The notes under the pieces are model-generated. The model was not told where the DNA came from, did not search any database, and saw only the letters and a program-made list of their open reading frames with translations. A stretch of DNA of 64,000 nt from Rouxiella sp. S1S-2 (lineage in GTDB: Bacteria; Pseudomonadota; Gammaproteobacteria; Enterobacterales; Enterobacteriaceae), in contig NZ_WFKL01000001.1 of NCBI RefSeq assembly GCF_009208105.1, forward strand, positions 930,001-994,000. Direction: 5' to 3'. The position numbers and the translations under genes are program-made. Every line of letters begins with the position of its first letter. The first letter of the stretch is position 1. Positions 47,114-55,483 of this stretch are shown here, one piece after another.

Positions 47114-48883
47114 TTATACCTGTACCAGCGGGCCGGGATTTTTCAGATAGTGATCTTTAATCGCCTGAGCGGCCATCAGGGTAATTGCGCCGATGGTGTC
47201 GGTGGGGTTCGCCTGGAAGTTCTGCGGGAAGGCGTTACCGCCCGGCACAAATACGTTGTGCACGTCCCAGCTTTGCAGATACTTGTTCAGCGCCGACGTT
47301 TTTGGGTTATCACCCATTACCGCGCCGCCCACGTTGTGGGTCGATACGTATTTGGTCAGATCAAAGTGTGCATCCATCGGCAGGAAGCTTTCACTGTAGC
47401 TGTCCGGATTCAACTCTTTGGTAATATTGCCGACGATGCCTTTCAGATACTGCTGCAGTTTCAGCTCGTTCTCTTTCCAGTCAAAGGTCATGCGCAGTAG
47501 CGGCATGCCGTATTCGTCGTTGTAGTTCGGGTCTAAATCGAGATAAATATCGCGATACGACTGGCAAGTGGTGGTGATGCTTATTTTCATCGAATGGCCG
47601 TACCACTCTTCCATTCCCTCTTTCCAGCCGGTTCCCCAGGCGGGCGTACCTTTTGGCAATGAGGTGCTGATAGGCGTGCCGGTGGCCTGCGAGCTGTGAA
47701 TTTTTGCTCCGCCGATGAAGCCTAATCCCGGACCGTCGTAGTTACCCGGTGAGATGTCATTGATCATCTGACCGGTAGCGCCTGCGGTGGCAAACGGATT
47801 AAAGTTTTTATCTTTGAAGAACAGCGTGGAGCCGCCGTTGCTCAGAAACGCATAGTTACGACCGACTACGCCTTCTTCGGTGATAGGGTTATAGGGCTTG
47901 CCGATACCCGACAGCAGCATTAAACGCACGTTGCAGAACTGGAAGCTGCTCAACACCACGATTTTTGCCGGTTGGAAGCACTCGTTGCCCTGTGCGTCCA
48001 TGTAGATAACGCCTTTTGCGGTTTTTTTGTCGTCGTGCAGCACGACTTTCAGCACATTGGCATGAACTTCATAGGAGAAGTTTTCCATGCGCTTGAGGGC
48101 GTCCATCACTGCCGTTTGTGGCGACGCTTTGGAGTAGTTGAGGCATGGATATTTACTGCAATAACCGCAGTAGTTACAGGGCGCTATCTGATTGCCATAC
48201 GGATTCGTCCAGGCGCGAGAAACGCAGGCTGAAGGGTTGGGGAACGGGTGATAACCCATCTTTTTTGCCACGTCGGCAAACATGCTGCTATTAAGGGTAT
48301 CTTCTAGCGCAGGCAGCGGATAAGGCTCAGAACGCGGCCCTTCAAACGGATCGCCGCCCTCCATGATTTGGCCACGCAGATTGCCGGTTTTGCCCGACTG
48401 ACCGCAAATGTGCTCAAACTTGGTGTAGTAAGGTTCAATCTCGTCCCAGGTGAACGGGAAGTCCATGATGCGCATGCCTTCCTGCAGAATTCCGGGTTTA
48501 TACGCTTGGTCGGCATAGGTTTTAAGTTTTAAATCGGTAGGAGTAGGGCGAATTAATACTGCCGTCCAGTGCAGGCCCGATCCGCCCACGCCGGTGCCTG
48601 GCGCAAAAGCGCCCCATTTGCGGGTAGGTAATGCGGTTTCGCTCATGTTATAGCGCACGGTAACCGCGGCTTCTGCCGGGGTGGCCATGACCTTATTTCT
48701 TACCGCATAGGCGTATTCATCGGCCGGCTTAGGGTAGGCGAACTCCTCATAGCCGCGGTCACCGCCGCGTTCGAGTGCGCGCACCTTAAGGCCTGCCATA
48801 GCAAGCTCGATACTCATCAGCGAGCCTGCCCAACCGAGGCCGACGACAACGACGTCGACTTCTTCTTTTGTCACTTGTGCCAT
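47114..48883 (-). CDS. Gluconate 2-dehydrogenase, FAD (GMC) large subunit
   Basis: A 590-residue GMC-family flavoprotein that oxidises the sugar acid on the periplasmic side. FAD-binding VVVVGLGWAGSLMSIELAMAG at the N-terminus; GVGGSGLHWTAVLIRPTPTD; a four-Cys stretch (CNYCGYCSKYPC) that probably holds an iron-sulphur cluster in this subfamily; and the GMC C-terminal HNVGGAVMGDNPKTS with the active-site His, then NPTDTIGA. There is no signal peptide, so it is exported with the Tat-dependent small subunit. The start at 48883 is set by AGGA six bases upstream; an ATG lies one codon earlier. It is 48 bp after the small-subunit gene. Confidence 0.9.
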   Translation of the reverse strand: MAQVTKEEVDVVVVGLGWAGSLMSIELAMAGLKVRALERGGDRGYEEFAYPKPADEYAYAVRNKVMATPAEAAVTVRYNMSETALPTRKWGAFAPGTGVGGSGLHWTAVLIRPTPTDLKLKTYADQAYKPGILQEGMRIMDFPFTWDEIEPYYTKFEHICGQSGKTGNLRGQIMEGGDPFEGPRSEPYPLPALEDTLNSSMFADVAKKMGYHPFPNPSACVSRAWTNPYGNQIAPCNYCGYCSKYPCLNYSKASPQTAVMDALKRMENFSYEVHANVLKVVLHDDKKTAKGVIYMDAQGNECFQPAKIVVLSSFQFCNVRLMLLSGIGKPYNPITEEGVVGRNYAFLSNGGSTLFFKDKNFNPFATAGATGQMINDISPGNYDGPGLGFIGGAKIHSSQATGTPISTSLPKGTPAWGTGWKEGMEEWYGHSMKISITTTCQSYRDIYLDLDPNYNDEYGMPLLRMTFDWKENELKLQQYLKGIVGNITKELNPDSYSESFLPMDAHFDLTKYVSTHNVGGAVMGDNPKTSALNKYLQSWDVHNVFVPGGNAFPQNFQANPTDTIGAITLMAAQAIKDHYLKNPGPLVQV

Positions 48884-48931
48884 CATTAATCCTGTCAAAT
48901 CATCAGAAAACGGAGAGAGGGTGCAGTCTGC

Positions 48932-49657
48932 TTAAGCGCGCGCGCCGGTGAGGCTGACGGGACCTAATGGATAGGGGATGTTGTGCTGCTTCACCCATTC
49001 CGTATAGCTGGCGCGTGCTCCCGGGAATCCGATGGCAATCCAGGCCTTCATGCCTTTGTTGCCGCCGTAAATGGGGTCTGCGAGGTAGCCGTGTTTGGTA
49101 TCAGAAAGCAGTTCGCTAAAGAATTGCGAGGCCATCAGAGACGCCTCGCCCAGGTCTGCGAACTTGATACCGTTTTTCTGAAGCTGGGTCAGAACGCTGT
49201 CTTTGTCATTCTCTGAAAGATCATGAAAGGCTTTTTGATGATTCTGCTGGCACCAACTGTTTGCCAGACGAATGCCAATTTTGTAGATTTCCTGCGGGCG
49301 ATAAGGCAGTTGATAACCCATTGTTGCGGGCGCATGCACGTTGAATGGTCCCTGCATGTAAATTTCGCTGCCGAATTCGCCGTGCATTTGCTGATCGATA
49401 AAGATAGGCACATTAGTTTCCAGTGCGCCCGGTGCTTTCCCTTTGCCCCCCGGCGGTATCAGGCGGTCAGCGGCAGACATAATAAATTGCCATTCTTCGG
49501 CGCTAAAAAAGACGGGTTTGTAGTCGAGCAGGTCCGGTGCCGCCATTTCAGCTGCCTGCGCCGCTGTTAATCCTTTGACCATGATGGCGCTAACCGGTAA
49601 AGCCATTATTGACCCGAGTAAAAACTTACGACGGGTAGTTTTCTTTTGAAGGAGCAT
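48932..49657 (-). CDS. Gluconate 2-dehydrogenase, small subunit (Tat signal)
   Basis: A 241-residue subunit 3 protein. The twin-arginine signal TTRRKFLLGSIMALPVSA followed by a hydrophobic stretch and AQA cleavage site exports the folded complex. The body has the family's motifs FFSAEEWQFIMSAADRLIPP, IFIDQQMHGEFGSE, YRPQEIYKIGIRLAN and YLADPIYGGNKGMKAWIAIG. It heads the operon small-large-cytochrome. The start is an ATG without a clear Shine-Dalgarno sequence. Confidence 0.9.
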   Translation of the reverse strand: MLLQKKTTRRKFLLGSIMALPVSAIMVKGLTAAQAAEMAAPDLLDYKPVFFSAEEWQFIMSAADRLIPPGGKGKAPGALETNVPIFIDQQMHGEFGSEIYMQGPFNVHAPATMGYQLPYRPQEIYKIGIRLANSWCQQNHQKAFHDLSENDKDSVLTQLQKNGIKFADLGEASLMASQFFSELLSDTKHGYLADPIYGGNKGMKAWIAIGFPGARASYTEWVKQHNIPYPLGPVSLTGARA

Positions 49658-50131
49658 AGCATTACGACTCTCACAGGCTTAAATGTTAGAAGGGGGTTAA
49701 TTTTAATTATTGTTTGGGTACAAAATAATAATATCACCGTAACATGATAAATAAATGATTAAATTCCATGCTGTTTGTGTGTTCATCTTGTCTGATGAGT
49801 GAGTTTTTAATTTAAGTTGTTATTTTTCAGTTTGTTGCATTTTATTGATCATGCGGGGGAGTGGCATTTTTTGCTATAAATAAATCGATTAATCTTCTCT
49901 TTTATCAATTTTAAATTAACCTTTATTTGCGTATTAATATAATAACCAATGGAAATATCTTGTTGTTAAATGTTGGTTTTGTTCGCTAACATTTCTAACA
50001 AAATAATCAAATGAGATATTTTTCTATTTAATTAATTAAATATTCCCGACTTCTTTTAGGTAATAAATGATATTGAACATTAGGATTTTATTTGGCGGAT
50101 AAGAGATATTACGGAAGGATATAAGATAAAG
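49658..50131. other. AT-rich interval upstream of the gluconate dehydrogenase operon
   Basis: A very AT-rich 474-bp stretch with no gene. It should contain the promoter of the minus-strand dehydrogenase operon. No clear operator for the neighbouring LacI-family regulator was seen. Confidence 0.5.
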
Positions 50132-50160
50132 ACCGCAGACTGATTGATAAAGTCTGCGGT
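50132..50160 (-). terminator. Terminator of the LacI-family gene
   Basis: A perfect 10-bp stem (ACCGCAGACT / AGTCTGCGGT) with a 9-base loop lies 18 bp past the stop and reads into CTTTATCTT on the minus strand. Confidence 0.75.
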
Positions 50161-50177
50161 TTTAAGATGCTTTTAAA

Positions 50178-51212
50178 TCAGGCCGATTCGCGGACGATAA
50201 GAGAGAAACCGATATCGATAACGCTTTCGGCAACCTCGTGACCTTCGATTTTATCCGCCAACATGTTGGCAGCCTGCTGGCCAATTTTGACTTTATCGAC
50301 GCAAATAGTGGTAATGGCAGGCCGGTTATGTGCCGCAAAGTTTAAATCAGCAAAACCGATAACTTTCAGGTCCTGCGGAACCCGTAAACCGCGCGCCTCG
50401 GCCTCCATGATTGCCCCCTGTGCCAGCGTGTCGGAGGTGCAAATGATGGCATCGAACGTTTTACCTTCTTCTATTAGCTGACTTAAGCCACGGCGTCCGA
50501 CTTCCATATTGGCGGGCGCCGTGACGGTAATGTCGCGAATGAAGCACTCTGGACGGGTGCGTAAAACGTCGATCACGCCGTTCTTACGCACCTGTGCGCG
50601 ACGGTCAGACGCACAGATGAGGCCAAATCGCGTAAAGTTTTGCTCGAGAAAATAGTGTGCGATGGCATGACCGATTTTTTCATGAGAGAAGCCGACCAGC
50701 ATATCCAGCGGCGTTGGGGTCATATCCCAGATTTCTACCACCGGAATATTGGCGTTGAGGATCACTCTTTTTAGGTCTGAAGAGTGGTGGATCCCGGTCA
50801 GCACCATGCCGTCCGGCCTGCGGGTCAGCAGGGTAGAAACAATGTCGGTTTCAGACTCTGTGGTGTAACCGACAATACAGAGCAGCATGTGATAGCCGCG
50901 CAGAGCGAGCTCGTCACCAATCGCCTGCACGGTATCGACAAACATGTTGTTATTGATTTGCGGGACAACCACCGCGATCAGTTTGGTACGCTTGGTCGTC
51001 AGGCCACCGGCTAACATATTCGGAATATAGCCGGTGCTGTTAACTGCCTCCATCACCCGTGAAATGGTGCCGGGTCGCACCACCTTCGGATTGTTAAGCG
51101 CGCGACTCACCGTCATCGGCGACAGGCCGGCAGCTCTGGCAACGTCTTCAAGCGTTGGGGAGCGGGACTGATTTTTGTCAGGATTTCTATCGTTATTCAC
51201 TGCTTTTTCCAC
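50178..51212 (-). CDS. LacI-family regulator, GntR/IdnR-like
   Basis: A regulator with an N-terminal LacI helix-turn-helix (PTLEDVARAAGLSPMTVSRA) and a periplasmic-binding-protein-like effector domain (VVVPQINNNMFVDTVQAIGD, FDAIICTSDTLAQGAIMEA). It resembles the gluconate repressors GntR and IdnR. No ATG precedes the helix-turn-helix: the frame opens with TTG at 51260, and GTG codons occur at 51233, 51212 and 51200. The GTG at 51212 is listed because GGA lies about six bases upstream; this choice is uncertain. It sits beside the gluconate 2-dehydrogenase operon, which it probably controls. Confidence 0.85.
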   Translation of the reverse strand: MEKAVNNDRNPDKNQSRSPTLEDVARAAGLSPMTVSRALNNPKVVRPGTISRVMEAVNSTGYIPNMLAGGLTTKRTKLIAVVVPQINNNMFVDTVQAIGDELALRGYHMLLCIVGYTTESETDIVSTLLTRRPDGMVLTGIHHSSDLKRVILNANIPVVEIWDMTPTPLDMLVGFSHEKIGHAIAHYFLEQNFTRFGLICASDRRAQVRKNGVIDVLRTRPECFIRDITVTAPANMEVGRRGLSQLIEEGKTFDAIICTSDTLAQGAIMEAEARGLRVPQDLKVIGFADLNFAAHNRPAITTICVDKVKIGQQAANMLADKIEGHEVAESVIDIGFSLIVRESA

Positions 51213-51420
51213 TGGGGTTCCAGAAGCCGACACGCATTGAAAAGGAGAATGTTTGCGCAATCATTTTATATTTTGCACATAATATCCCTGTATTACGTTA
51301 GGTTAAAGTGTTCAATTATTGTTACTAAAATTAATGTGGTCGGTTAACGGCTAGTGTATTATTTTTAAACATTATTATTTTGATCCACGCGGGTCGAGAC
51401 TTGCTTATCGGGAGAAAAAC

Positions 51421-51618
51421 ATGCCAGAGATCGTGGTTTATGCTGTAGAAGGGCGCTCTGATGAGCAAAAAGCCAAGTTGATGAAGAAGCTTACCGAGGC
51501 GGTAGTGGAATCTTTTGACGTCGATGCCGAGCGCGTGGTGGTGTCGATTGTTGAGACCAAGGCGGTCAATAAATCGCGCGGCGGTGTGCCCTTTAGCGAA
51601 TTGAATAAGAAGCCATAA
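51421..51618 (+). CDS. 4-Oxalocrotonate tautomerase family protein
   Basis: A 65-residue protein of the 4-OT/PptA tautomerase family. After removal of Met it begins with Pro, the catalytic base of the family (PEIVVYAVEGRSDEQK), and has the helix KLMKKLTEAVVESF and the terminal GGVPFSELNKK. GGGAG precedes the ATG. It stands alone, divergent from the LacI-type regulator and convergent with the siderophore receptor. The native substrate is unknown. Confidence 0.85.
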   Translation: MPEIVVYAVEGRSDEQKAKLMKKLTEAVVESFDVDAERVVVSIVETKAVNKSRGGVPFSELNKKP

Positions 51619-51698
51619 TAGCCTGCCAGAACGCGTTGATTATTCCCCTCTACAAGCTGCCGACGATGGCACCTGTCCATCATCGGCAATACGCTTTA

Positions 51699-53921
51699 TC
51701 AGAAGCTGTAACTCAGTGAAACTGAGGCGTTACGCGGTTCGCCATAGACGATGTAGTTGCTCAGGTTTGTGTAATACGTCTTGTCAAACAGGTTATTGAC
51801 GTTGAGCTGGGCAGAGAGCTGTGGCGTAATCTGATAACGGGTGAACAGGTTGAAAAGCGCATAGCTCCCCTGATAGATACGCACATTTTCGCCGGATACA
51901 CCGGTGGTGTCCTGATAGGTTCTGTTCTGCCAGGTCGCTCCACCGCCCACGGTAATATCCTGTGGGACCGGCAGTTTGTAGCCAGTGAACAGCTTGAACG
52001 CGGTGCGCGGCAGGTTAGTGCTCACGCCGTTGCCCTCCCCATCTTTAATGCTGTAAGTGGTGCCCCCGAAGGTTACCTTCAGATTATCGGTAACGGCGCC
52101 GTTAATCTCAAATTCGACGCCTTTACTGACGGTTCCTTGCGCCGCATAGTAGGCTTGGTCGGAGCTGCCTTCCACGAATTTACTGCCGTCTTGCTGGCCT
52201 AAATTATCCTGTTCGACGCGGAATACGGCCGCTGATGCAATCAGGCTGCCGTTGTACCAGTCAGATTTAACCCCCGCCTCGTAGCTTTTACCCTTGATAG
52301 GGTCCAGCAGTTTACCGTCAACGGTTTTGTAGTCCTGCGGCTGGAAGATTGAGGTATAGCTGGCGTAGGCCGACCAAGTTTCATTGATGTCATAAACCAG
52401 ACCGGCATATGGCGTAACGTTATTTTTTTCGTAGCTGGAGCTGCCCGTGTAAATACCCGTCTCTTCGGCGCTCCATTGGGTGTAGCGCGCACCGACAATC
52501 AAACTGAGTGGGTCGGCGAGCGAGAAACGAGCGGCGCTGTAGGCGGACTTCTGACGAATAATTTCAGCAGAATAAGGCGTCATGGAATCCCAGTTGGCAT
52601 CGGCCATTGAGCCGTCCCAGTCATTGAGATTGCCAATCTGTTCGGGGCTAAAGCTCGTCGTTGATGCGTTGTAACTGTTGTTTTGACGGCTGTACGTGAC
52701 GCCGGCAATCAGCTCATGTTGGCGGCCCAGCAGTTGGAATGGACCGTTTGCCATCACGTCAACCGAGTCCAGCTTTCGTTTACCCTGATACCAGCCGCCA
52801 TAGCCTGTCGCGCCGATGCCGGTAATTTTATCCGCGAAGCCGTCGATGTACATCAGCTTGGAATCAAAAGTGGTTTCGGAATGGGTGCCGTTTGCGCGAA
52901 TGTTCCAGCCGTTGTCAAACTGATGGCTCAGATCGGCGAAGATTTTTTTGGAATCCACGTTGTAGTGCGCCCAGTTCGGTGCCGGATTGAAGCTGCGCGA
53001 GAAGGTGGTTTTGCTGCCGTCGGTGTACCAGGTGGGGATGCCACCCCAGGTAGAGCCGCGCACACGGCTTTGCTGATAGTCGTAGCCTACGGAAAGCTTG
53101 GTATTGTCGGTGATGTCGGCGTCAACCACGCCATAGATGAAGGCCTTTCGCGCCTTGTAGTTGTCGAGATAAGAATCTTTATCCTGATAACCGGCCACCA
53201 CGCGACCGCGCACGGTGCCTGAATCGTTGAGCGGACCCTGCACGTCAACCACGCCCCGGCGCTTGTCCCAACTGCCATAAGTGCCGGTGACGGTGCCGGT
53301 CCAGGTTTTGCTGTCGGCGTGTTTGCGCACCATATTGACTGAGGCGGAAGGGTTACCCGCACCTGAAAGCAGGCCAGTTGCGCCGCGTACGACCTCAATG
53401 CGGTCATAAATTGCGGTATCTTCGGTGGAGTCCCCGAAGTTCCATGCACCGGTCACGTTGGTAGGTATGCCGTCAAAGGTGTAGTTATTGATTTCGAAAC
53501 CACGGGCATAATACTGCTGACGTTCGCTGTCGGTAGTTTGGCTGTAAACGCCGACGGTTTGATCCAGCACTTCGCCAACGGTCTGCAGATTTTGGTCCTG
53601 CATGCGCTGTTGGGTTATTACACTGACCGACTGCGGTACGTCGCGTGGCGCCAGCGTCAGGCCAGTACCGGCCGTTGTGGTTTTAACCGCATACGCTTTG
53701 CCGCTATTTTCCGGCGTTGTGCCGTCAGGACTGTTGGCGGTGGCATCAACCACTAGGATGTCTGACTTTGGCGAAGTCGTTTCTGCGGCGTCAGAGTGAT
53801 GGGCATATAACACAGAACCAATAAGAACGGTGAGCACCGAGAGTGTCGATTTCCACTGTGTTCGAACCTCTGCGGATTGGGTTGATTTTTTGCCACTGAA
53901 CTTTGACGCGCGCACTAACAT
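51699..53921 (-). CDS. TonB-dependent siderophore receptor, FhuE-like
   Basis: A 740-residue outer-membrane receptor that matches E. coli FhuE (coprogen/rhodotorulate receptor) over its length. After the signal region comes a TonB box (DILVVDA), the plug domain (TLAPRDVPQSVSVITQQRMQ, YYARGFEINNYTFDGIPTNV, YDRIEVVRGATGLLSGAGNP, SASVNMVRKHA) and a 22-strand barrel (YASYTSIFQPQ, GTVSKGVEFEINGAVTDN, LNVNNLFDKTYYTN), ending in the terminal Phe (VSLSYSF). AAGGG precedes the ATG. A Fur-like site lies upstream. The ligand is likely a hydroxamate siderophore, by family. Confidence 0.92.
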   Translation of the reverse strand: MLVRASKFSGKKSTQSAEVRTQWKSTLSVLTVLIGSVLYAHHSDAAETTSPKSDILVVDATANSPDGTTPENSGKAYAVKTTTAGTGLTLAPRDVPQSVSVITQQRMQDQNLQTVGEVLDQTVGVYSQTTDSERQQYYARGFEINNYTFDGIPTNVTGAWNFGDSTEDTAIYDRIEVVRGATGLLSGAGNPSASVNMVRKHADSKTWTGTVTGTYGSWDKRRGVVDVQGPLNDSGTVRGRVVAGYQDKDSYLDNYKARKAFIYGVVDADITDNTKLSVGYDYQQSRVRGSTWGGIPTWYTDGSKTTFSRSFNPAPNWAHYNVDSKKIFADLSHQFDNGWNIRANGTHSETTFDSKLMYIDGFADKITGIGATGYGGWYQGKRKLDSVDVMANGPFQLLGRQHELIAGVTYSRQNNSYNASTTSFSPEQIGNLNDWDGSMADANWDSMTPYSAEIIRQKSAYSAARFSLADPLSLIVGARYTQWSAEETGIYTGSSSYEKNNVTPYAGLVYDINETWSAYASYTSIFQPQDYKTVDGKLLDPIKGKSYEAGVKSDWYNGSLIASAAVFRVEQDNLGQQDGSKFVEGSSDQAYYAAQGTVSKGVEFEINGAVTDNLKVTFGGTTYSIKDGEGNGVSTNLPRTAFKLFTGYKLPVPQDITVGGGATWQNRTYQDTTGVSGENVRIYQGSYALFNLFTRYQITPQLSAQLNVNNLFDKTYYTNLSNYIVYGEPRNASVSLSYSF

Positions 53922-54096
53922 GACTTTCCCTTAAATGCCTAAAATCGTTTAATGGATTGATTTGACGAGTTTTATAATCTTAATAACCATGCGGGCTGAT
54001 AAATTCTCACCCTTTTTGTTCTTATCATTTCCGTCGGCATAGGGGTAAGCCGACTAATGGATGCAAAGATTATCAATTAAATTTCTAAATACAAAC

Positions 54097-54115
54097 GAAA
54101 ATCATAATCATTTCT
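54097..54115 (-). promoter_or_regulatory. Fur box upstream of the FhuE-like receptor
   Basis: GAAAATCATAATCATTTCT matches the 19-bp Fur consensus GATAATGATAATCATTATC at about 14 positions, with an intact ATAATCATT core. It lies 176 bp upstream of the receptor start, in the gap shared with the cupin gene (53922-54291), and implies iron repression. Confidence 0.65.
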
Positions 54116-54291
54116 TATATCATTTGTCGTTTATCGATTTTATTCATATCTTTGAGCGGTATTCATAGGTTCATGCACACTAATGTGACTACACCTTGGC
54201 ATTGAGAGCTGCTACCTTTCATGCTGGCTTCTTTTTAAATCAGCGCGTCATAACCCCCTTAATAGCGGTATCCCGCACCCGTGGAGAAAAT

Positions 54292-54693
54292 ATGAGTATA
54301 AAAATTATTGCCGCTGGACAGCAGCCAAGCAGCGCAGCGCCGAGCGAATATTTCACCGGGCAGGTGCGTATCGATTCGCCTTTTCAGGGCACTGGCTCGG
54401 CCCGCGTCGGCGGTGCCATCGTTACTTTCGAACCCGGTGCACGCAATGCCTGGCATACGCATCCGCTGGGCCAAACGCTGATCGTGACCTATGGGCGCGG
54501 CTGGCTTCAGGAGTGGGGCGGTGAAATTCAAGAGATCAATCAGGGCGATATTGTCTGGATCCCCGAAGGGGTTAAACACTGGCATGGAGCAACGCCCAAC
54601 AATGCCATGACGCATATTGCCATCGCCGAGTCGCTAAACGGCAGCGCGATTGAATGGTTGGAAAAAGTCACTGATGAGCAATATAAGAAGTAA
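54292..54693 (+). CDS. Small cupin-domain protein
   Basis: A 133-residue single-domain cupin. Motif 1 is [20 protein letters not shown] with His-x-His, and motif 2 is [16 protein letters not shown], so the metal site is complete. It resembles the cupin proteins grouped with carboxymuconolactone decarboxylases and hydroxynitrile lyase-like enzymes. The ATG at 54292 follows GGAGAAAAT; the frame runs 32 codons further upstream without similarity. A decayed SDR fragment lies directly downstream, so it may once have been part of a larger operon. Function undetermined. Confidence 0.85.
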   Translation: MSIKIIAAGQQPSSAAPSEYFTGQVRIDSPFQGTGSARVGGAIVTFEPGARNAWHTHPLGQTLIVTYGRGWLQEWGGEIQEINQGDIVWIPEGVKHWHGATPNNAMTHIAIAESLNGSAIEWLEKVTDEQYKK

Positions 54694-54755
54694 TTCCCAA
54701 CTCCCATTGGATAGGATTAACAGGCTTTCAAGTCGAGAATGGGCCTCAATCACGC

Positions 54756-54833
54756 TTGGCGTTTGCTATCAGCCAGCCGGAAGACGTCGAAATCAACGAA
54801 ATTCTGTTCCGTCCAACCCGACAGGAATTGTGA
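54756..54833 (+). pseudogene. C-terminal remnant of an SDR oxidoreductase
   Basis: Reads LAFAISQPEDVEINEILFRP then TRQEL and a TGA at 54831. That is the characteristic C-terminus of a group of short-chain dehydrogenases (usually about 245 residues). Nothing upstream in any frame resembles the rest of the protein, and the cupin gene ends 62 bp before it, so about 90 per cent of the gene has been deleted. Confidence 0.7.
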
Positions 54834-55483
54834 TAAAACCTTAGCTTTCATTAAGCTCCGCTGCGGGTGCTGGCTGCTGCATCCGGGCGGCGTTTCTCGA
54901 CTTTTATCCCCTTAAAGCCCGCTGCATTTCCCCGCCCGCATCGTCCCTGAAATCAATCATTTTTTGACAAGGTTTGATGCTTGAACCCAAGGGTAAAAGG
55001 TGCGATTATTGCGCCGATTTATTTGCATCGCACAAGTTACTTTCTTTCTTCGCGACAGCTCAAGAGGGTTGCGGCACATGACCGTTTTATCAGATTGCAC
55101 TTTCAGCCAGTGCCACAGAACATTGATGATGACGTCAGGGTGCAGTGACCGCTATAACGCCTGCTTTTCTCCCGTTGTAAATCCTTTCATGCGGTAAGGC
55201 TAGCCTTTGCTCGCTGTTAGGCATTGTTAAAAATAGAGCGTGACTCTGATTTTACTGATGTCTATCAGACGTGGCTAAGACCGGTAAATCGTTCTGTAAC
55301 AGCTATGCTTTATACTAAGCCTTGCCTGATAAAACTCGGACATCACCCCTTAGCTAACGTCACTTTGCCGGGCCGGTCTCTGCGCGTGGATTATCCTGAA
55401 AGTTTCCTCCGCGTTAATTAACCTGCTCATTGCCGTGCCACTCTGGCACACCCTCTTACTTAACCGTTTGAGAGCCCTGTAAT
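54834..55483. other. Gene-free 650-bp interval upstream of speC
   Basis: No gene recognised. Short open frames on the plus strand (55000-55197, 55224-55421) lack ribosome-binding sites and family features and do not resemble the SpeFL ornithine-sensing leader peptide. The last 200 bp should contain the speC promoter; TATACT at 55313-55318 is a possible -10 element. Confidence 0.5.

Noticed and set aside
55000..55421. Leader peptide (SpeFL-like) ahead of speC
   Set aside because: The short frames there have no ribosome-binding site and no resemblance to SpeFL; synteny also favours speC over speF.
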